Shown: positions 27,701 through 41,534 of the stretch, piece by piece
Layout: every line of letters starts with the position of its first letter
Position numbering within the stretch: the stretch's first letter is position 1
From: Hippophae tibetana
Taxonomy: Eukaryota; Streptophyta; Magnoliopsida; Rosales; Elaeagnaceae
DNA length: 64,000 nt
Assembly (NCBI GenBank): GCA_037013495.1
Contig: CM072810.1
Location: forward strand, 49,524,843-49,588,842
Direction of reading: 5' to 3'
Notes under the pieces: generated by a model
The model's input: the letters and a program-made list of their open reading frames with translations, nothing else
Database searches by the model: none
What the model was told of the DNA's origin: nothing
Program-made: the position numbers and the translations under genes

Positions 27701-30700
27701 TATTCTTCCAAAAAATATATGAGAAAAGTGAAAGGAAAAGGGTATTGTTCCCATTTTAAAAAGGAACAAAACATTTGGTAAATCAGAGTTCCAACATTAA
27801 AGGACGATTAATTTTTACTCTGTTATCGAAACAACTATTATAATATATCAAAATGAAGCCCGTACCGATTCAAACAATCTGATTTGGCCCCAAAAAGGAA
27901 CCACATTTTTGTACGCAAATTCCATCGTTTACATCATTTACCGAGTGTTTTAAGTGTTTGTCTCACAATTTCCGTTGTACTTACTTTCTATTTTATTTAA
28001 AAGAGCCGTAAAGGAGATTTGGTGCAAACAAAGGGTTCTTTATTTATGCGTTCAATCAATATCTATGCTTACAAAGAACAAATAAGGGAAGAGAAAATGA
28101 AAGGAGCTACTGTTCACATTTTAAAAAACAATAAAAAATTTGATAAATCGCAATTTGAACTTCAAAAGTTGGTAACTTTTGACTCGGGTATTGAAACGAC
28201 TATATTATTATATGAAACCGAAGCTCTTAGCGATTTACTCCATATGAGATGGCCTCAAATTTGGAATATCATTTTTGTACTTAAATTTCACCATCTACAT
28301 CATTTATTGAGGGTTTTTAGTTTTTTGCCCACCATTTCTGTTGTACTTACTTTCGATTTTATTCAAAAGAGCCGTAAATGAGATATTGGTGCAAACAAAG
28401 GGTCCTTTATTTATGTGTTCAATCCCTATATATTCTTCCAAAAAAAATGAGTAAAGAAAAAGGAAAAGGCTACTGATCCCATTTAAAAAAGGAAAAAACA
28501 TTTGATAAATTGGAGTTCCAACTTTAAACGACGGTAAACTTTTACTTGCATATCGAGAAAACCATTATAATATATCAAATTGAAGATCGTACCGATTCAA
28601 ACAATTGGATTTGGCCCCATAGAGGAACCACATATTTGTACGCAAATTCCATCGTTTACATCATTTACCGAAGGTTTTAAGTGTTTGTCTCACCATTTCC
28701 ATTGTACTTACTTTCTATTATATTGAAAAGAGCCGTAAAGGAGATATTTGTCCAAACAAATTGTTTTTTATTTATGTGTTAAATCAATATATATTCTTCC
28801 AAAAAAAATATGAGAAAAGTGAAAGGAAAAGGCTATTGTTCCCATTTTAAAAAGGAACAAAACATTTGATAAATCGGAGTTCCAACATTAAAGGACGATA
28901 AATTTTTACTCTGTTATCGAAACAACTATTATAATATATCAAAATGAAGCCCGTACCGATTAAAACAATCTGATTTGGCCCCAAAAAGGAACCACATTTT
29001 TGTACGCAAATTCCATCGTTTACATCATTTACCGAGTGTTTTAAGTGTTTGTCTCACAATTTCCGTTGTACTTACTTTCTATTTTATTCAAAAGAGCCGT
29101 AAAGGAAATTTTGGTGCAAACAAAGGGTTCTTTATTTATGCATTCAATCAATATCTATGCTTACAAAGAACAAATAAGGGAAGAGAAAAAGAAAGGAGCT
29201 ACAGTTCACATTTTAAAAAAGAATAAAACATTTGTTAAATCGCAATTTGAACTTTAAAAGATGATAACTTTTGACTCGGGTATTGAAACGACTATATTAT
29301 TATATGAAACCGAAGCTCTTAGCGATTCACACCATATGAGATGGCCTCAAATTTGGAATATCATTTTTGTACTTAAATTTCACCATCTACATCATTTATT
29401 GAGGGTTTTTAGTTTTTTGCCCACCATTTCCGTTGTACTTACTTTCGATTTTAATCAAAAGAGCCGTAAAGGAGATATTGGTGCGAACAAAGGGTCCTTT
29501 ATTTATGTGTTCAATCAATATATATTCTTCCCAAAAAACATGAGAAAAGTTAAGGGAAAAGGCTATTGTTCCCATTTTAAAAAGGAACAAAACATTTGAT
29601 AAATCGGAGTTCCAACTTTAAAGGACGATAAATTTTTACTCTGTTATCGAAACAACTATTATAATATATCAAATTGAAGCCCATACCGATTCAAACAATC
29701 TGATTTGGCCCCACAAAGGATCAACATTTTTGTACGCAAATTCCCGCATTTACATCATTTACCGATGGTTTTAAGTGTTTGTCTCACAATTTCCGTTGTA
29801 CTTACTTTCTATTTTATTTAAAAGAGCCGTAAAGCAGATTTGGTGCAAACAAAGGGTTCTTTATTTATGCGTTCAATCAATATCTATGCTTACAAAGAAC
29901 AAATAAGGGAAGAGAAAATGAAAGGAGCTACTGTTCACATTTTAAAAAACAATAAAAAATTTGATAAATCGCAATTTGAACTTCAAAAGATGGTAACTTT
30001 TGACTCGGGTATTGAAACGACTATATTATTATATGAAACCGAAGCTCTTAGCGATTTACTCCATATGAGATGGCCTCAAATTTGGAATATCATTTTTGTA
30101 CTTAAATTTCACCATCTACATCATTTATTGAGGGTTTTTAGTTTTTTGCCCACCATTTTTGTTGTACTTACTTTTGATTTTATTCAAAAGAGCCGTAAAG
30201 GAGATATTGGTGCAAACAAAGGGTCCTTTATTTATGTGTTCAATCCCTATATATTCTTCCAAAAAAAATGAGTAAAGAAAAAGGAAAAGGCTACTGATCC
30301 CATTTAAAAAAGGAAAAAACATTTGATAAATTGGAGTTCTAACTTTAAACGACGGTAAACTTTTACTTGCATATCGAGAAAACCATTATAATATATCAAA
30401 TTGAAGATCGTACCGATTCAAACAATTGGATTTGGCCCCATAGAGGAACCACATATTTGTACGCAAATTCCATCGTTTACATCATTTACCGAAGGTTTTA
30501 AGTGTTTGTCTCACCATTTCCATTGTACTTACTTTCTATTATATTGAAAAGAGCCTTAAAGGAGATATTTGTCCAAAAAAATTGTTCTTTATTTATGTGT
30601 TAAATCAATATATATTCTTCCAAAAAAAATATGAGAAAAGTGAAAGGAAAAGGCTATTGTTCCCATTTTAAAAAGGAACAAAACATATGGTAAATCAGAG

Positions 30701-33700
30701 TTCCAACATTAAAGGACGATTAATTTTTACTCTGTTATCGAAACAACTATTATAATATATCAAAATGAAGCCCGTACCGATTCAAACAATCTGATTTTTC
30801 CCCAAAAAGGAACCACATTTTTGTACCCAAATTCCATCGTTTACATCATTTAGCGAGTGTTTTAAGTGTTTGTCTCACAATTTCTGTTGTACTTACTTTC
30901 TATTTTATTCAAAAGAGTCGTAAAGGAGATTTTGGTGCAAACAAATAGTTCTTTATTTATGCGTTCAATCAATATCTATGCTTACAAAGAACAAATAAGG
31001 GAAGCGAAAAAGAAAGGAGCTACAGTTTAAATTTTAAAAAAGAATAAAACATTTGATAAATCGCAATTTGAACTTTAAAAGATGATAACTTTTGACTCGG
31101 GTATTGAAACGACTATATTATTATATGAAACCGAAGTTCTTATCGATTCACACCATATGAGATGGCCTCAAATTTGGAATATCATTTTTGTACCTAAATT
31201 TCACCATTTACATCATTTATTGAGGGTTTTTAGTTTTTTTCCCACCATTTCCGTTGTACTTACTTTCGATTTTATTCAAAAGAGCCGTAAAGGAGATAAT
31301 GGTGCAAACAATGGGTCCTTTATTTATGTGTTCAATCCCTATATATTTTTCCAAAAAGATATGAGAAAAGTGAAAGGAAAAGGCTATTGTTCCCATTTTA
31401 AAAAGGAACAAAACATTTGATAAATCGCAGTTCTAACATTAAAGGACGATAAATGTTTACTCTGTTATCGAAACAACTATTATAATATATCAAATTGAAG
31501 CCCATACCGATTCAAATAATCTGATTTGGCCCCACAAAGTATCCACATTTTTGTACGCAAATTCCAGCGTTTACATCATTTACCGATGGTTTTAAGTGTT
31601 TGTCTCACAATTTCCGTTGTACTTATTTTCCATTTTATACAAAAGAGCCGTAAAGGAGATTTTGGTGCAAACAAAGGGTTCTTTATTTATACATTCAATC
31701 AATATCTATGCTTCCTAAAAACAAATAAGGGAAGAGAAAAAGAAAGGAGCTACTGTTCACATTTTAAAAAAGAATAAAACATTTGATAAATCGCAATTTG
31801 AACTTCAAAAGATGATAACTTTTGACTCGGGTATTGAAACGACTATATTATTATATGAAACCGAAGCTCTTAGCGATTTACACCATATGAGATGGCCTCA
31901 AATTTGGAATATCATTTTTGTACCTAAATTTCACCATTTACATCATTTATTGAGGGTTTTTAGTTTTTTGCCCACCATTTCCGTTGTACTTACTTTCGAT
32001 TTTATTCAAAAGAGTCGTAAAGGAGATATTGGTGCAAACAAAGGGTCCTTTATTTATGTGTTCAATCCCTATATATTCTTCAAAAAAAAATGAGTAAAGA
32101 AAAAGGAAAAGGCTACTGATCCCATTTAAAAAAGGAAAAAACATTTGATAAATTGGAGTTCCAACTTTAAACGACGATAAACTTTTACTTGCATATCGAG
32201 AAAACCATTATAATATATCAAATTGAAGATTGTACCGATTCAAACAATTGGATTTGGCCCCATAGAGGAAACACATATTTGTACGCAAATTCCATCGTTT
32301 ACATCATTTACCGAAGGTTTTAAGTGTTTGTCTCACCATTTCCATCGTACTTACTTTCTATTATATTGAAAAGAGTCGTAAAGGAGATATTTGTCCAAAC
32401 AAATTGTTCTTTATTTATGTGTTAAATCAATATATATTCTTCCAAAAATAATATGAGAAAAGTGAAAGGAAAAGGCTATTGTTCCCATTTTAAAAAGGAA
32501 CAAAACATTAAAGGACGATAAATTTTTACTCTATTATCGAAATAAATATTATAATATATCAAAATGAAGCCCGTACCGATTCAAACAATCTAATTTGGCC
32601 CCAAAAAGGAACCACATTTTTGTACGCAAATTCAAGCGTTTACATCATCTAACGAGGGTTTTAAGTGTTTGTCTCACAATTTCCATTGTACTTACTTTCT
32701 ATTCAAAAGAGCATTAAAGGAGATTTGGGTGCAAACAAAGGGTTCTTTTTTTATGCGTTCAATCAATATCTATGCTTACAAAGAACAAATAAGGGAAGAG
32801 AAAAAGAAAGGAGCTACAGTTCACATTTTAAAAAACAATAAAACATTTGATAAATCGGAATTTGAACTTTAAAAGATGATAACTTTTGACTCGGGTATTG
32901 AAACGACTATATTATTATATGAAACCAAAGCTCTTAGCGATTCACACCATATGAGATGGTCTCAAATTTGGAATATTATTTTTTTACCTAAATTTCACCA
33001 TTTACATCATTTATTGAGGGTTTTTAGTTTTTTGCCCACCATTTCCGTTGTACTTACTTTCGATTTTATTCAAAAGAGCCGTAAAGGAGATATTGGTGCA
33101 AACAAAGGGTCCTTTATTTATGTGTTCAATCCTTATATATTCTTCAAAAAAAAATTAGTAAAGAAAAAGGAAAAGGCTACTGATCCCATTTTAAAAAGGA
33201 AAAAACATTTGATAAATTGGAGTTCCAACTTTAAACGACGATAAACTTTTACTTGCATATCGAGAAAACCATTATCATATATCAAATTGAAGATTGTACC
33301 GATTCAAACAATTGGATTTGGCCCCATAGAAGAAACACATATTTGTACGCAAATTCCATCGTTTACATCATTTACCGAAGGTTTTAAGTGTTTGTCTCAC
33401 CATTTCCATCGTACTTACTTTCTATTATATTGAAAAGAGCCGTAAAGGAGATATTTGTCCAAACAAATTGTTCTTTATTTATGTGTTAAATCAATATATA
33501 TTCTTCCAAAAAAAATATGAGAAAAGTGAAAGGAAAAGGGTATTGTTCCCATTTTAAAAAGGAACAAAACATTTGGTAAATCTGAGTTCCAACATTAAAG
33601 GACGATTAATTTTTACTCTGTTATCGAAACAACTATTATAATATATCAAAATGAAGCCCGTACCGATTCAAACAATCTGATTTGGCCCCAAAAAGGAACC

Positions 33701-35010
33701 ACATTTTTGTACCCAAATTCCATCGTTTACATCATTTACCGAGTGTTTTAAGTGTTTCTCTCACAATTTCCGTTGTACTTACTTTCTATTTTATTCAAAA
33801 GAGCCGTAAAGGAGATTTTGGTGCAAACAAAGGGTTCTTTATTTATGCGGTCAATCAATATCTATGCTTACAAAGAACAAATAAGGGAAGAGAAAAAGAA
33901 AGGAGCTACAGTTCAAATTTTAAAAAAGAATAAAACATTTGATAAATCGCAATTTGAACTTTAAAAGATGATAACTTTTGACTCGGGTATTGAAACGACT
34001 ATATTATTATATGAAACCGAAGCTCTTAGCGATTCACACCATATGAGATGGCCTCAAATTTGGAATATCATTTTTGTACTTAAATTTCACCATTTACATC
34101 ATTTATTGAGGGTTTTTAGTTTTATGCCCACCATTTCCGTTGTACTTACTTTCGATTTTATTCAAAAGAGCCGTAAAGGAGATATTGGTGCGAACAAAGG
34201 TTCCTTTATTTATGTGTTCAATCCCTATATATTCAACCAAAAAAATGAGTAAAGAAAAAGGAAAAGGCTACCGTTCCCATTTAAAAATGGAAAAAACATT
34301 TGATAAATTGGAGTTCCAACTTTAAACGACGATAAACTTTTACTTGCATATCGAGAAAACCATTATAATATATCAAATTGAAGATCGTACCGATTCAAAC
34401 AATTGGATTTGGCCCCATAGAGGAACCACATATTTGTACACAAATTCCATCGTTTACATCATTTACCGAAGGTTTTAAGTGTTTGTCTCACCATTTCCGT
34501 TGTACTTACTTTCTATTATATTGAAAAGAGCCGTAAAGGAGATATTTGTCCAAACAAATTGTTCTTTATTTATGTGTTAAATCAATATATATTCTTCCAA
34601 AAAAAATATGAGAAAAGTGAAAGGAAAAGGCTATTGTTCCCATTTTAAAAAGGAACAAAACATTTGATAAATTGGAGTTCCAACTTTAAACGACGATAAA
34701 ATTTTACTTGCATATCGAAAAAACTATTATAATATATCAAATTGAAGATCGTACCGATTCAAACAATTGGATTTGGCCCATAGAGGAACCACATATTTGT
34801 ACGCAAATTCTATCGTTTACATCATTTACCGAAGTTTTTAAGTGTTTGTCTCACCATTTCCATTGTACTTACTTTCTATTATATTGAAAAGAGCCGTAAA
34901 GGAGATATTTGTTCAAAACAATTGTTCTTTATTTATGTATTAAATCAATATATATTCTTCCCAAAAAATATGAGAAAAGTGAAAGGAAAAGGCTATTGTT
35001 CCCATTTTAA
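27700..35010 (+). repeat. Mixed A/B/C satellite segment with a 1,821-bp duplication
   Basis: Mostly regular A-B-C order. About 27940-28750 repeats at 29761-30570 (offset 1,821 bp, five monomers), sharing TTTTATTTAAAAGAGCCG and AAACAATAAAAAATTTG. A short monomer near 32505 lacks about 20 bp between GGAACAAAACATT and AAAGGACG; a near-identical deletion recurs near 40072 on the far side of the retrotransposon fragment. The last monomer breaks at 35010. Confidence 0.8.
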
Positions 35011-35824
35011 AGTCCACCATTTTCTTATCCGATCCAACCTAAACCAAGGATAAAGGCAGTCAAGCTGATGACTCTAAATCAAGCGCTTCTTGGGAGGCAA
35101 GCCATATGTTTTAATTTTTATTTATTTGTTTATTTTCTTTTAGAACATGTAGTAGTTGCATATTTCTTCATGCTGTTATTTTGTTTTGATAGGTGCAAAT
35201 CGGAGGAGAACGATTTTGGAATTCAATCTCACAAGTCAACTCACCATTCAGGGAAGTTTCTTTTAACACATCTCCTTTGTTCTTTAAATTTCCACACATT
35301 GGGGACAATGTGCATATTAAGTTTGGGGGTGTTGAAATTAAACTTATTGAAAATATTGCTTGATGTTGTTGCTTGTCTAGTTTTGTTTGTTTGGTTGATC
35401 GAACATCAGAAGATATTTTGCGTTTAATGGTGACCTAAATTTGTTATGTCATTTCTTCATTTTAAGTAATACATAACTCCTTGAAAAATTCGAATATTGT
35501 CTAAGCGATGAATAATTTTTACGTATGTTTCAGTTTTACAAATTGAAATATTTATGATCACTTGTCTGTAATTTTGAATTGCTATGGTAATTTAGAAAAT
35601 GTTTGTATGAGTATGGGATTCGATTGATATGTGTGGTATCACAACTCTTAGAATTCATTTGATTTTCTCTCGAGGCGAAATTATAGATAACATTTAACTA
35701 AGAAAATGATTTAGGCCATCTTTGGATCGTTTGAGCCTTTCTATCTACCTTCACATACTTTATCCATAGTATACCCCTTTGAGCTACAAAGTTCTATATA
35801 TATTTTTAGTTCATTTCAAAGCCT

Positions 35825-35855
<31 letters not shown>

Positions 35856-36482
35856 CATGTGGAGATATGTCCATTTTTATTATCAAACTAACATGTGACA
35901 ATTGTTAGTAAATATTGAATTATATATCGAAAAGAAAAAAAAAGAAAAAAAATAATAAAAAAAAAACAGAAAGGGTTATTGTATGTGATGTTAAATCCCA
36001 AATTGGGAAATATTTATTGTGATGATAGAAAATCTCTTGTTTCAATCCTAAAATGTTTAGGAAAAGTTGAGCCAAATATATCCTTTATCCTACCTTTACC
36101 TAAGCCATACATTACAAGCTTAATTAAGTCCTATTGATTTTTGGTTGTGTTTGTCTACATGAGTGGAGAGAGAAATGAAAAATAAACGTATGAGATTTGT
36201 GATTTCATCCAAATCGGTTTGATTTTATATTTGCATAAACTGATCCGGATTGCATGCGACTAAAAATGAAAAGACTTTACACACACTACAATTCATTGTG
36301 AAAATGGAATATATTTGAAATTGATTTTGATACTTAGATAAAATTCTTTTATTTGTTTGAGTTATGTAAATTGGAATGACCAAAAAGAAATATTTTGAAA
36401 ATCACTATTTTAAATGCAGTTATCTTTGTTTTATTTCTTTTCGTTTGCTCGAGGACTAGCAAAAACTTAAGTTTGGGGGTGT
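35011..36482 (+). other. Post-pol 3' internal region of the Athila-like fragment
   Basis: This is non-coding and matches the layout of 55156-57042 in the complete element: the TGGGAGG hairpin motif, then ACATTG-N4-CAATGT plus GTTTGGGGGTG (35295-35330), then a TTTGCT...AGCAAA hairpin (36444-36463) just before the terminal PPT AAGTTTGGGGGTGT (36469-36482). It holds an (AT)n microsatellite at about 35828-35853 and an A-rich tract at about 35932-35967. A 119-codon frame at 35068-35427 has no recognisable domain and is considered chance. Confidence 0.75.
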
Positions 36483-37509
36483 TGATAACTGTATTTTATA
36501 TAGTTATTTTCACATATTTTATTAATTAAAACTGCTATGTTCTTAATGTTTTTAGTTAATTTTAGTTTAATAAATTAATATTTATTGTTTTTATTTTATT
36601 TTAATAAAAATTAAATAATTTGTATCGAAAACGTACTTAATTGCAAATATATATCCAAAAATATAATTTCAAATAAAAGAGTGTTTAATTGCAATTTGTA
36701 AAAGTCAAAAATATAATTTAAATTAAAATTGGGCTTAATTTTAATTATTGAAAGTTTAAAAATTTAATTTAAATTACCAAAAGGGCTATATTACAATTAA
36801 ACAAAGTTTAAAATAGAATTTGAAATATATTTGTGGGTGAAAATACAATTAAATAAAAATAAGTTCTCTACGGAGGTGAATAATTCCACGCGGCATCATC
36901 CACGGTTCAATGTGGACCGTCAGATCAACGCAGAAACGGTTAGGATGGGCACGTGTTCTTCAAACCCGACCAAGGAGAGTGGGAGCAGAAATTCATTTCA
37001 CGCGGTGCGGCGCCCGAGTGGGACCCACTGGCCGCGCAGACTGGCGTGCAGGGTGGGTCCCACATGTCGGCTGCGCAGAATTCTCCGAGGCGCATCGCTC
37101 ACCGTTGGATCCGTTGAACGGTCCAGATTGCAACACGTGGGTCCAGCTGTCGTGCACCGAGCCGCTACCTTACATGTTCCCGTGCGTTGCGCTGCATAGT
37201 TTTTCCATGAGCCCGACCTGCACGTCCAATGAAACGCTGCAACGTGGCTCTAAATTGCTCGCAGCCAATCACATGGCGACACGTGGCATGCGTATAAGAA
37301 AAACAAATTTAGAAACGCGCAGAATTGTTTTCTCGCGTGATAATTTTTTATTCCCCCCCATGTATTCGTGTCCCCCGCTAATATTAAAAAAATAATATAA
37401 TAATATTAAAAAAAAAAGGGAATAATTAAATAGTGGGGGATATATTTAATGGGAATTTTTTCTTATTGGAGGCGTTTTAGTTTTCTTTTTTTATTCGCAG
37501 AATCCTACA
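36483..37509 (+). mobile_element. 3' LTR (possibly truncated) of the Athila-like fragment
   Basis: Begins TGATAACT directly after a PPT-like tract and ends ...CCTACA at the satellite junction. A GC-rich segment (about 36880-37290) contains three G-boxes (CACGTG at 36950, 37134 and 37280), a CCAAT at 37265 and TATAAGAA at 37293, which looks like a U3 promoter. Only ~210 bp follow the TATA-like box, against ~1.4 kb in the complete element's LTR, so R/U5 may be short in this family or lost here. Overlapping open frames between 36831 and 37395 reflect GC content. Confidence 0.65.
36950..37300 (+). promoter_or_regulatory. Putative LTR promoter: three G-boxes, CCAAT and TATA-like box
   Basis: CACGTG palindromes lie at 36950-36955, 37134-37139 and 37280-37285, with CCAAT at 37265-37269 and TATAAGAA at 37293-37300. 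In plants CACGTG is bound by bZIP and bHLH factors. The last G-box lies only 8 bp before the TATA-like box. Promoter activity is inferred from motif order only. Confidence 0.45.
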
Positions 37510-40500
37510 TTTAAAAAAGGAAAAAACATTTGATAAATTGGAGTTCCAATTTTAAACGACGATAAACTTTTACTTGCATATCGAGAAAACCATTATAATA
37601 TATCAAATTGAATATCGTACCGATTCAAACAATTGGATTTGGCCCCATAGAGGAACCACATATTTGTACGCAAATTCCATCGTTTACATAATTTACCGAA
37701 GGTTTTAAGTGTTTGTCTCACCATGTCCGTTGTACTTACTTTCTATTATATTGAAAAGAGCCGTAAAGGAGATATTTGTCCAAACAAATTGTTCTTTATT
37801 TATGTGTTAAATCAATATATATTCTTCCAAAAAAAATATGAGAAAAGTGAAAGGAAAAGGCTATTGTTCCCATTTTAAAAAGGAACAAAACATTTGATAA
37901 ATCAGAGTTCCAACATTAAAGGACGATTAATTTTTACTCTATTATCGAAACAACTATTATAATATATAAAAATGAAGCCCGTACCAATTCAAACAATCTG
38001 ATTTGGCCCCAAAAAGGAACCACATTTTTGTACGCAAATTCCATCGTTTACATCATTTACCGAGTGTTTTAAGTGTTTGTCTCACAATTTCCGTTCTACT
38101 TACTTTCTATTTTATTCAAAAGAGCCGTAAAGGATATTTTGGTGCAAACAAAAGGTTCTTTATTTATGCGTTCAATCAATATCTATGCTTACAAAGAACA
38201 AATAAGGGAAGAGAAAAAGAAAGGAGCTACAGTTCACATTTTAAAAAAGAATAAAACAATTGATAAATCAGAATTGAACTTTAAAAGATGATAACTGTTG
38301 ACTCGGGTATTGAAACGACTATATTATTATTTGAAACCGAAGCCCTTAGCGATTCACACCATATGAGATGGCCTCAAATTTGGAATATCATTTTTGCACC
38401 TAAATTTCACCATTTACATCATTTATTGAGGGTTTTTAGTTTTTTGCCCACCATTTCCGTTGTACTTACTTTCGATTTTATTCAAAAGAGCCGTAAAGGA
38501 GATATCGGTGCAAACAAAGGGTCCTTTATTTATCTGTTCAATCCCTATATATTCTTCCAAAAAAAATGAGTAAAGAAAAAGGAAAAGGCTACTGATCCCA
38601 TTTAAAAAAGGAAAAAAGATTTGATAAATTGGAGTTCCAACTTTAAACGACGATAAACTTTTACTTGCATATCGAGAAAACTATTATAATATATCAAATT
38701 GAAGATCGTACCGATTCAAACAATTGGACTTGGACCCTTAGTGGAACCACATATTTGTACGCAAATTCCATCGTTTACATCATTTACCAAAGGTTTTAAG
38801 TGTTTGTCTCACCATTTCCGTTGTACTTACTTTCTATTATATTGAAAAGTGCCGTAAAGGAAATATTTGTCCAATAAAATTTTTCTTTATTTATGTGTTA
38901 AATCAATATATATTCTTCCAAAAAAAATATGAGAAAAGTGAAAGGAAAAGGCTATTGTTCCCATTTTAAAAAGGAACAAAACATTTGATAAATTGGAGTT
39001 CCAACTTTAAACGACGATACAATTTTACTTGCATATCCAGAAAACTATTATAATATATCAAAATGAAGCCCGTACCGATTCAAACAATCTGATTTGGCCC
39101 CTTAGAGGAACCACATTTTTGTAGGCAAATTCCATTGTTTACATCATTTACCGAAGGTTTTAAGTGTTTGTCTCACCATTTCCATTGTACATACTTTCTA
39201 TTATATTGAAAAGAGCCGTAAAGGAGATTTTTGTGCAAACAAAGGGTTCTTTATTTATGCGTTCAATCAATATCTATGCTTACAAAGAACAAATAAGGGA
39301 AGAGAAAAAGAAAGGAGCTACAGTTCACATTTTACAAAAGAATAAAACATTTGATAAATCGCAATTTGAACTTTAAAAGATGATAACTTTTGACTCGGGT
39401 ATTGAAACGACTATATTATTATATGAAACCGAAGCTCTTAGCGATTCACACCATATGAGATGGCCTCAAATTTGGAATATCATTTTTGTACTTAAAATTC
39501 ACCATTTACATCATTTATTGAGGGTTTTTAGTTTTTTGCCCACCATTTCCGTTGTACTTACTTTTGATTTTATTCAAAAGAGCCGTAAAGGAGATATCGG
39601 TGCAAACAAAGGGTCCTTTATTTATCTGTTCAATCCCTATATATTCTTCCAAAAAAAATGAGTAAAGCAAAAGGAAAAGGCTACTGATCCCATTTAAAAA
39701 AGGAAAAAACATTTGATAAATTAGAGTTCCAACTTTAAACGACAATAAACTTTTACTTGCATATTGAGAAAACTATTATAATATATCAAATTGAACATTG
39801 TACCGATTCAGAAATTGGATTTGGCCCCTTAGAGGAACCACATATTTGTACGCAAATTGCATCGTTTAAATCATTTACCGAGGGTTTTCCGTGTTTGTCT
39901 CACCATTTCCGTTGTACTTACTTTCTATTATATTGAAAAGAGCCATAAAGAAGATATTTGTCCAAACAAATTGTTCTTTATTTATGTGTTAAATCAATAT
40001 ATATTCTTCCAAAAAAAATATGAGAAAACTGAAAGGAATAGGCTATTGTTCCCATTTTAAAAAGGAACAAAACATCAAAGGACGATAAATTTTTATTCTG
40101 TTATCGAAATAACTATTATAATATATCAAAATGAAGCCCGTACCGATTCAAACAATCTGATTTGGCCCCAAAAATGAACCACATTTTTGTACGCAAATTC
40201 CAGCATTTACATCATCTACCGAGGGTTTTAAGTGTTTGTCTCACAATTTACGTTGTACTTACTTTCTATTCAAAAGAGCCGTAAAGGAGATTTTGGTGCA
40301 AACAAAGGGTTCTTTTTTTAAGCGTTCAATCAATATCTATGCTTACAAAGAACAAATAAGGGAAGAGAAAAAGAAAGGAGCTACAGTTCACATTGTAAAA
40401 AAGAATAAAACATTTGATAAATCGGAATTTGACATTTAAAAGATGATAACTTTTGACTCGGGTATTGAAACGACTATATTATTATATGAAACCAAAGCTC

Positions 40501-41534
40501 TTAGCGATTCACACCATATGAGATGGCCTCAAATTTGGAATATAATTTTTGTACCTAAATTTCACCATTTACATCATTTATTGAGGGGTTTTAGTTTTTT
40601 GCCCACCATTTCCGTTGTACTTACTTTCCATTTTATTCAAAAGAGCCGTAAAGGAGATATTGGTGCAAACAAAAGGTCCTTTATTTATCTGTTCAATCCC
40701 TATATATTCTTCCAAAAAAAAATGAGTAAAGAAAAAGGAAAAGGCTACTGATCCCATTTAAAAAAGGAAAAAACATTTGATAAATTGGAGTTCCAACTTT
40801 AAACGACGATAAAATTTTACTTGCATATCGAGAAAACTATTATAATATATCAAATTGAAGATCGTACGGTTTCAAACAATTGGATTTGGCGCCATAGAGG
40901 AACCACATATTTGTACGCAAATTCCATCGTTTACATCATTTACCGAAGGTTTTAAGTGTTTGTCTCACCATGTCCGTTGTACTTACTTTCTATTATATTG
41001 AAAAGAGCCGTAAAGGAGATATTTGTCCAAACAAATTGTTCTTTATTTATGTGTTAAATCAAAATATATTCTTCCAAAAAAAATATGAGAAAAGTGAAAG
41101 GAAAAGGCTATTGTTCCCATTTTAAAAAGAAACAAAACATTTGATAAATCAGAGTTCCAACATTAAAGGACGATTAATTTTTACTCTGTTATCGAAACAA
41201 CTATTATAATATATAAAAATGAAGCCCGTACCAATTAAAACAATCTGATTTTGCCCCATAGAGGAACCACATATTTGTATGCAAATTCCATCGTTTACAT
41301 CTTTTACCGAAGGTTTTAAGTGTTTGTCTCACCATTTCCGTTGTACTTACTTTCTATTATATTGCAAATAGCCGTAAAGGAGATTTTGGTGCAAACAAAG
41401 GGTTCTTTATTTATACGTTCAATCAATATCTATGCTTCCTAAAAACAAATAAGGGAAGAGAAAAAGAAAGGAGCTACTGTTCACATTTTAAAAAAGAATA
41501 AAACATTTGATAAATCGCAATTTGAACTTCAAAA

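Larger units (their letters stand above)
1..35010. repeat. Left satellite array (~364-bp monomer, A/B/C types)
   Basis: The whole interval is built from a ~364-bp AT-rich monomer with no interspersed unique DNA. All monomers share a conserved core around CATCATTTACCGA, CCGTTGTACTTACTTTC and AGCCGTAAAGGAGAT. Three main types are distinguished by the sequence before the core: A (GGCCCC[A/G]AAAAGGAACCAC), B (TGGCCTCAAATTTGG) and C (GGCCCCATAGAGGAACCAC). The usual order is A-B-C, with chimeric monomers and local departures. I see no gene in it. Short open frames recur once per monomer because the monomers are near-identical. The array is cut at the window's left edge in mid-monomer and at 35010 by a retrotransposon fragment. 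Confidence 0.97.
35011..37509 (+). mobile_element. Degenerate Athila-like Ty3/gypsy fragment (3' end only)
   Basis: Satellite is interrupted by 2.5 kb of different composition. In order it contains a TGGGAGGCAAGCCA motif (35091-35104), like the one after pol in the complete element, a CACATTG-GGGA-CAATGTG hairpin followed by a PPT-like AAGTTTGGGGGTG, about 1.1 kb of AT-rich non-coding DNA, and a second PPT-like tract that abuts a TGATAACT LTR start. No 5' LTR, gag or pol is present. Both edges carry TTTAA (35006-35010 and 37510-37514), which may be a target-site duplication or just microhomology. The left flank is a C-type monomer tail and the right flank a B-type tail, so it is not a clean simple insertion. 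It belongs to a different family from the element at 45320. Confidence 0.8.

Noticed and set aside
1..35010. Dozens of repeated 60-140-codon open frames in the satellite
   Set aside because: They recur once per monomer, overlap in several frames, and are broken in sibling monomers (for example TAA near 20930, 22384, 24923). No recognisable domain or gene context.
35068..35427. 119-codon frame in the older fragment
   Set aside because: Lies across the post-pol motif and PPT-like tract; the translation looks like chance hydrophobic sequence.
36831..37395. Frames of 122 and 161 codons in the older LTR
   Set aside because: Overlapping frames in a GC-rich promoter-like region of an LTR; no domain.
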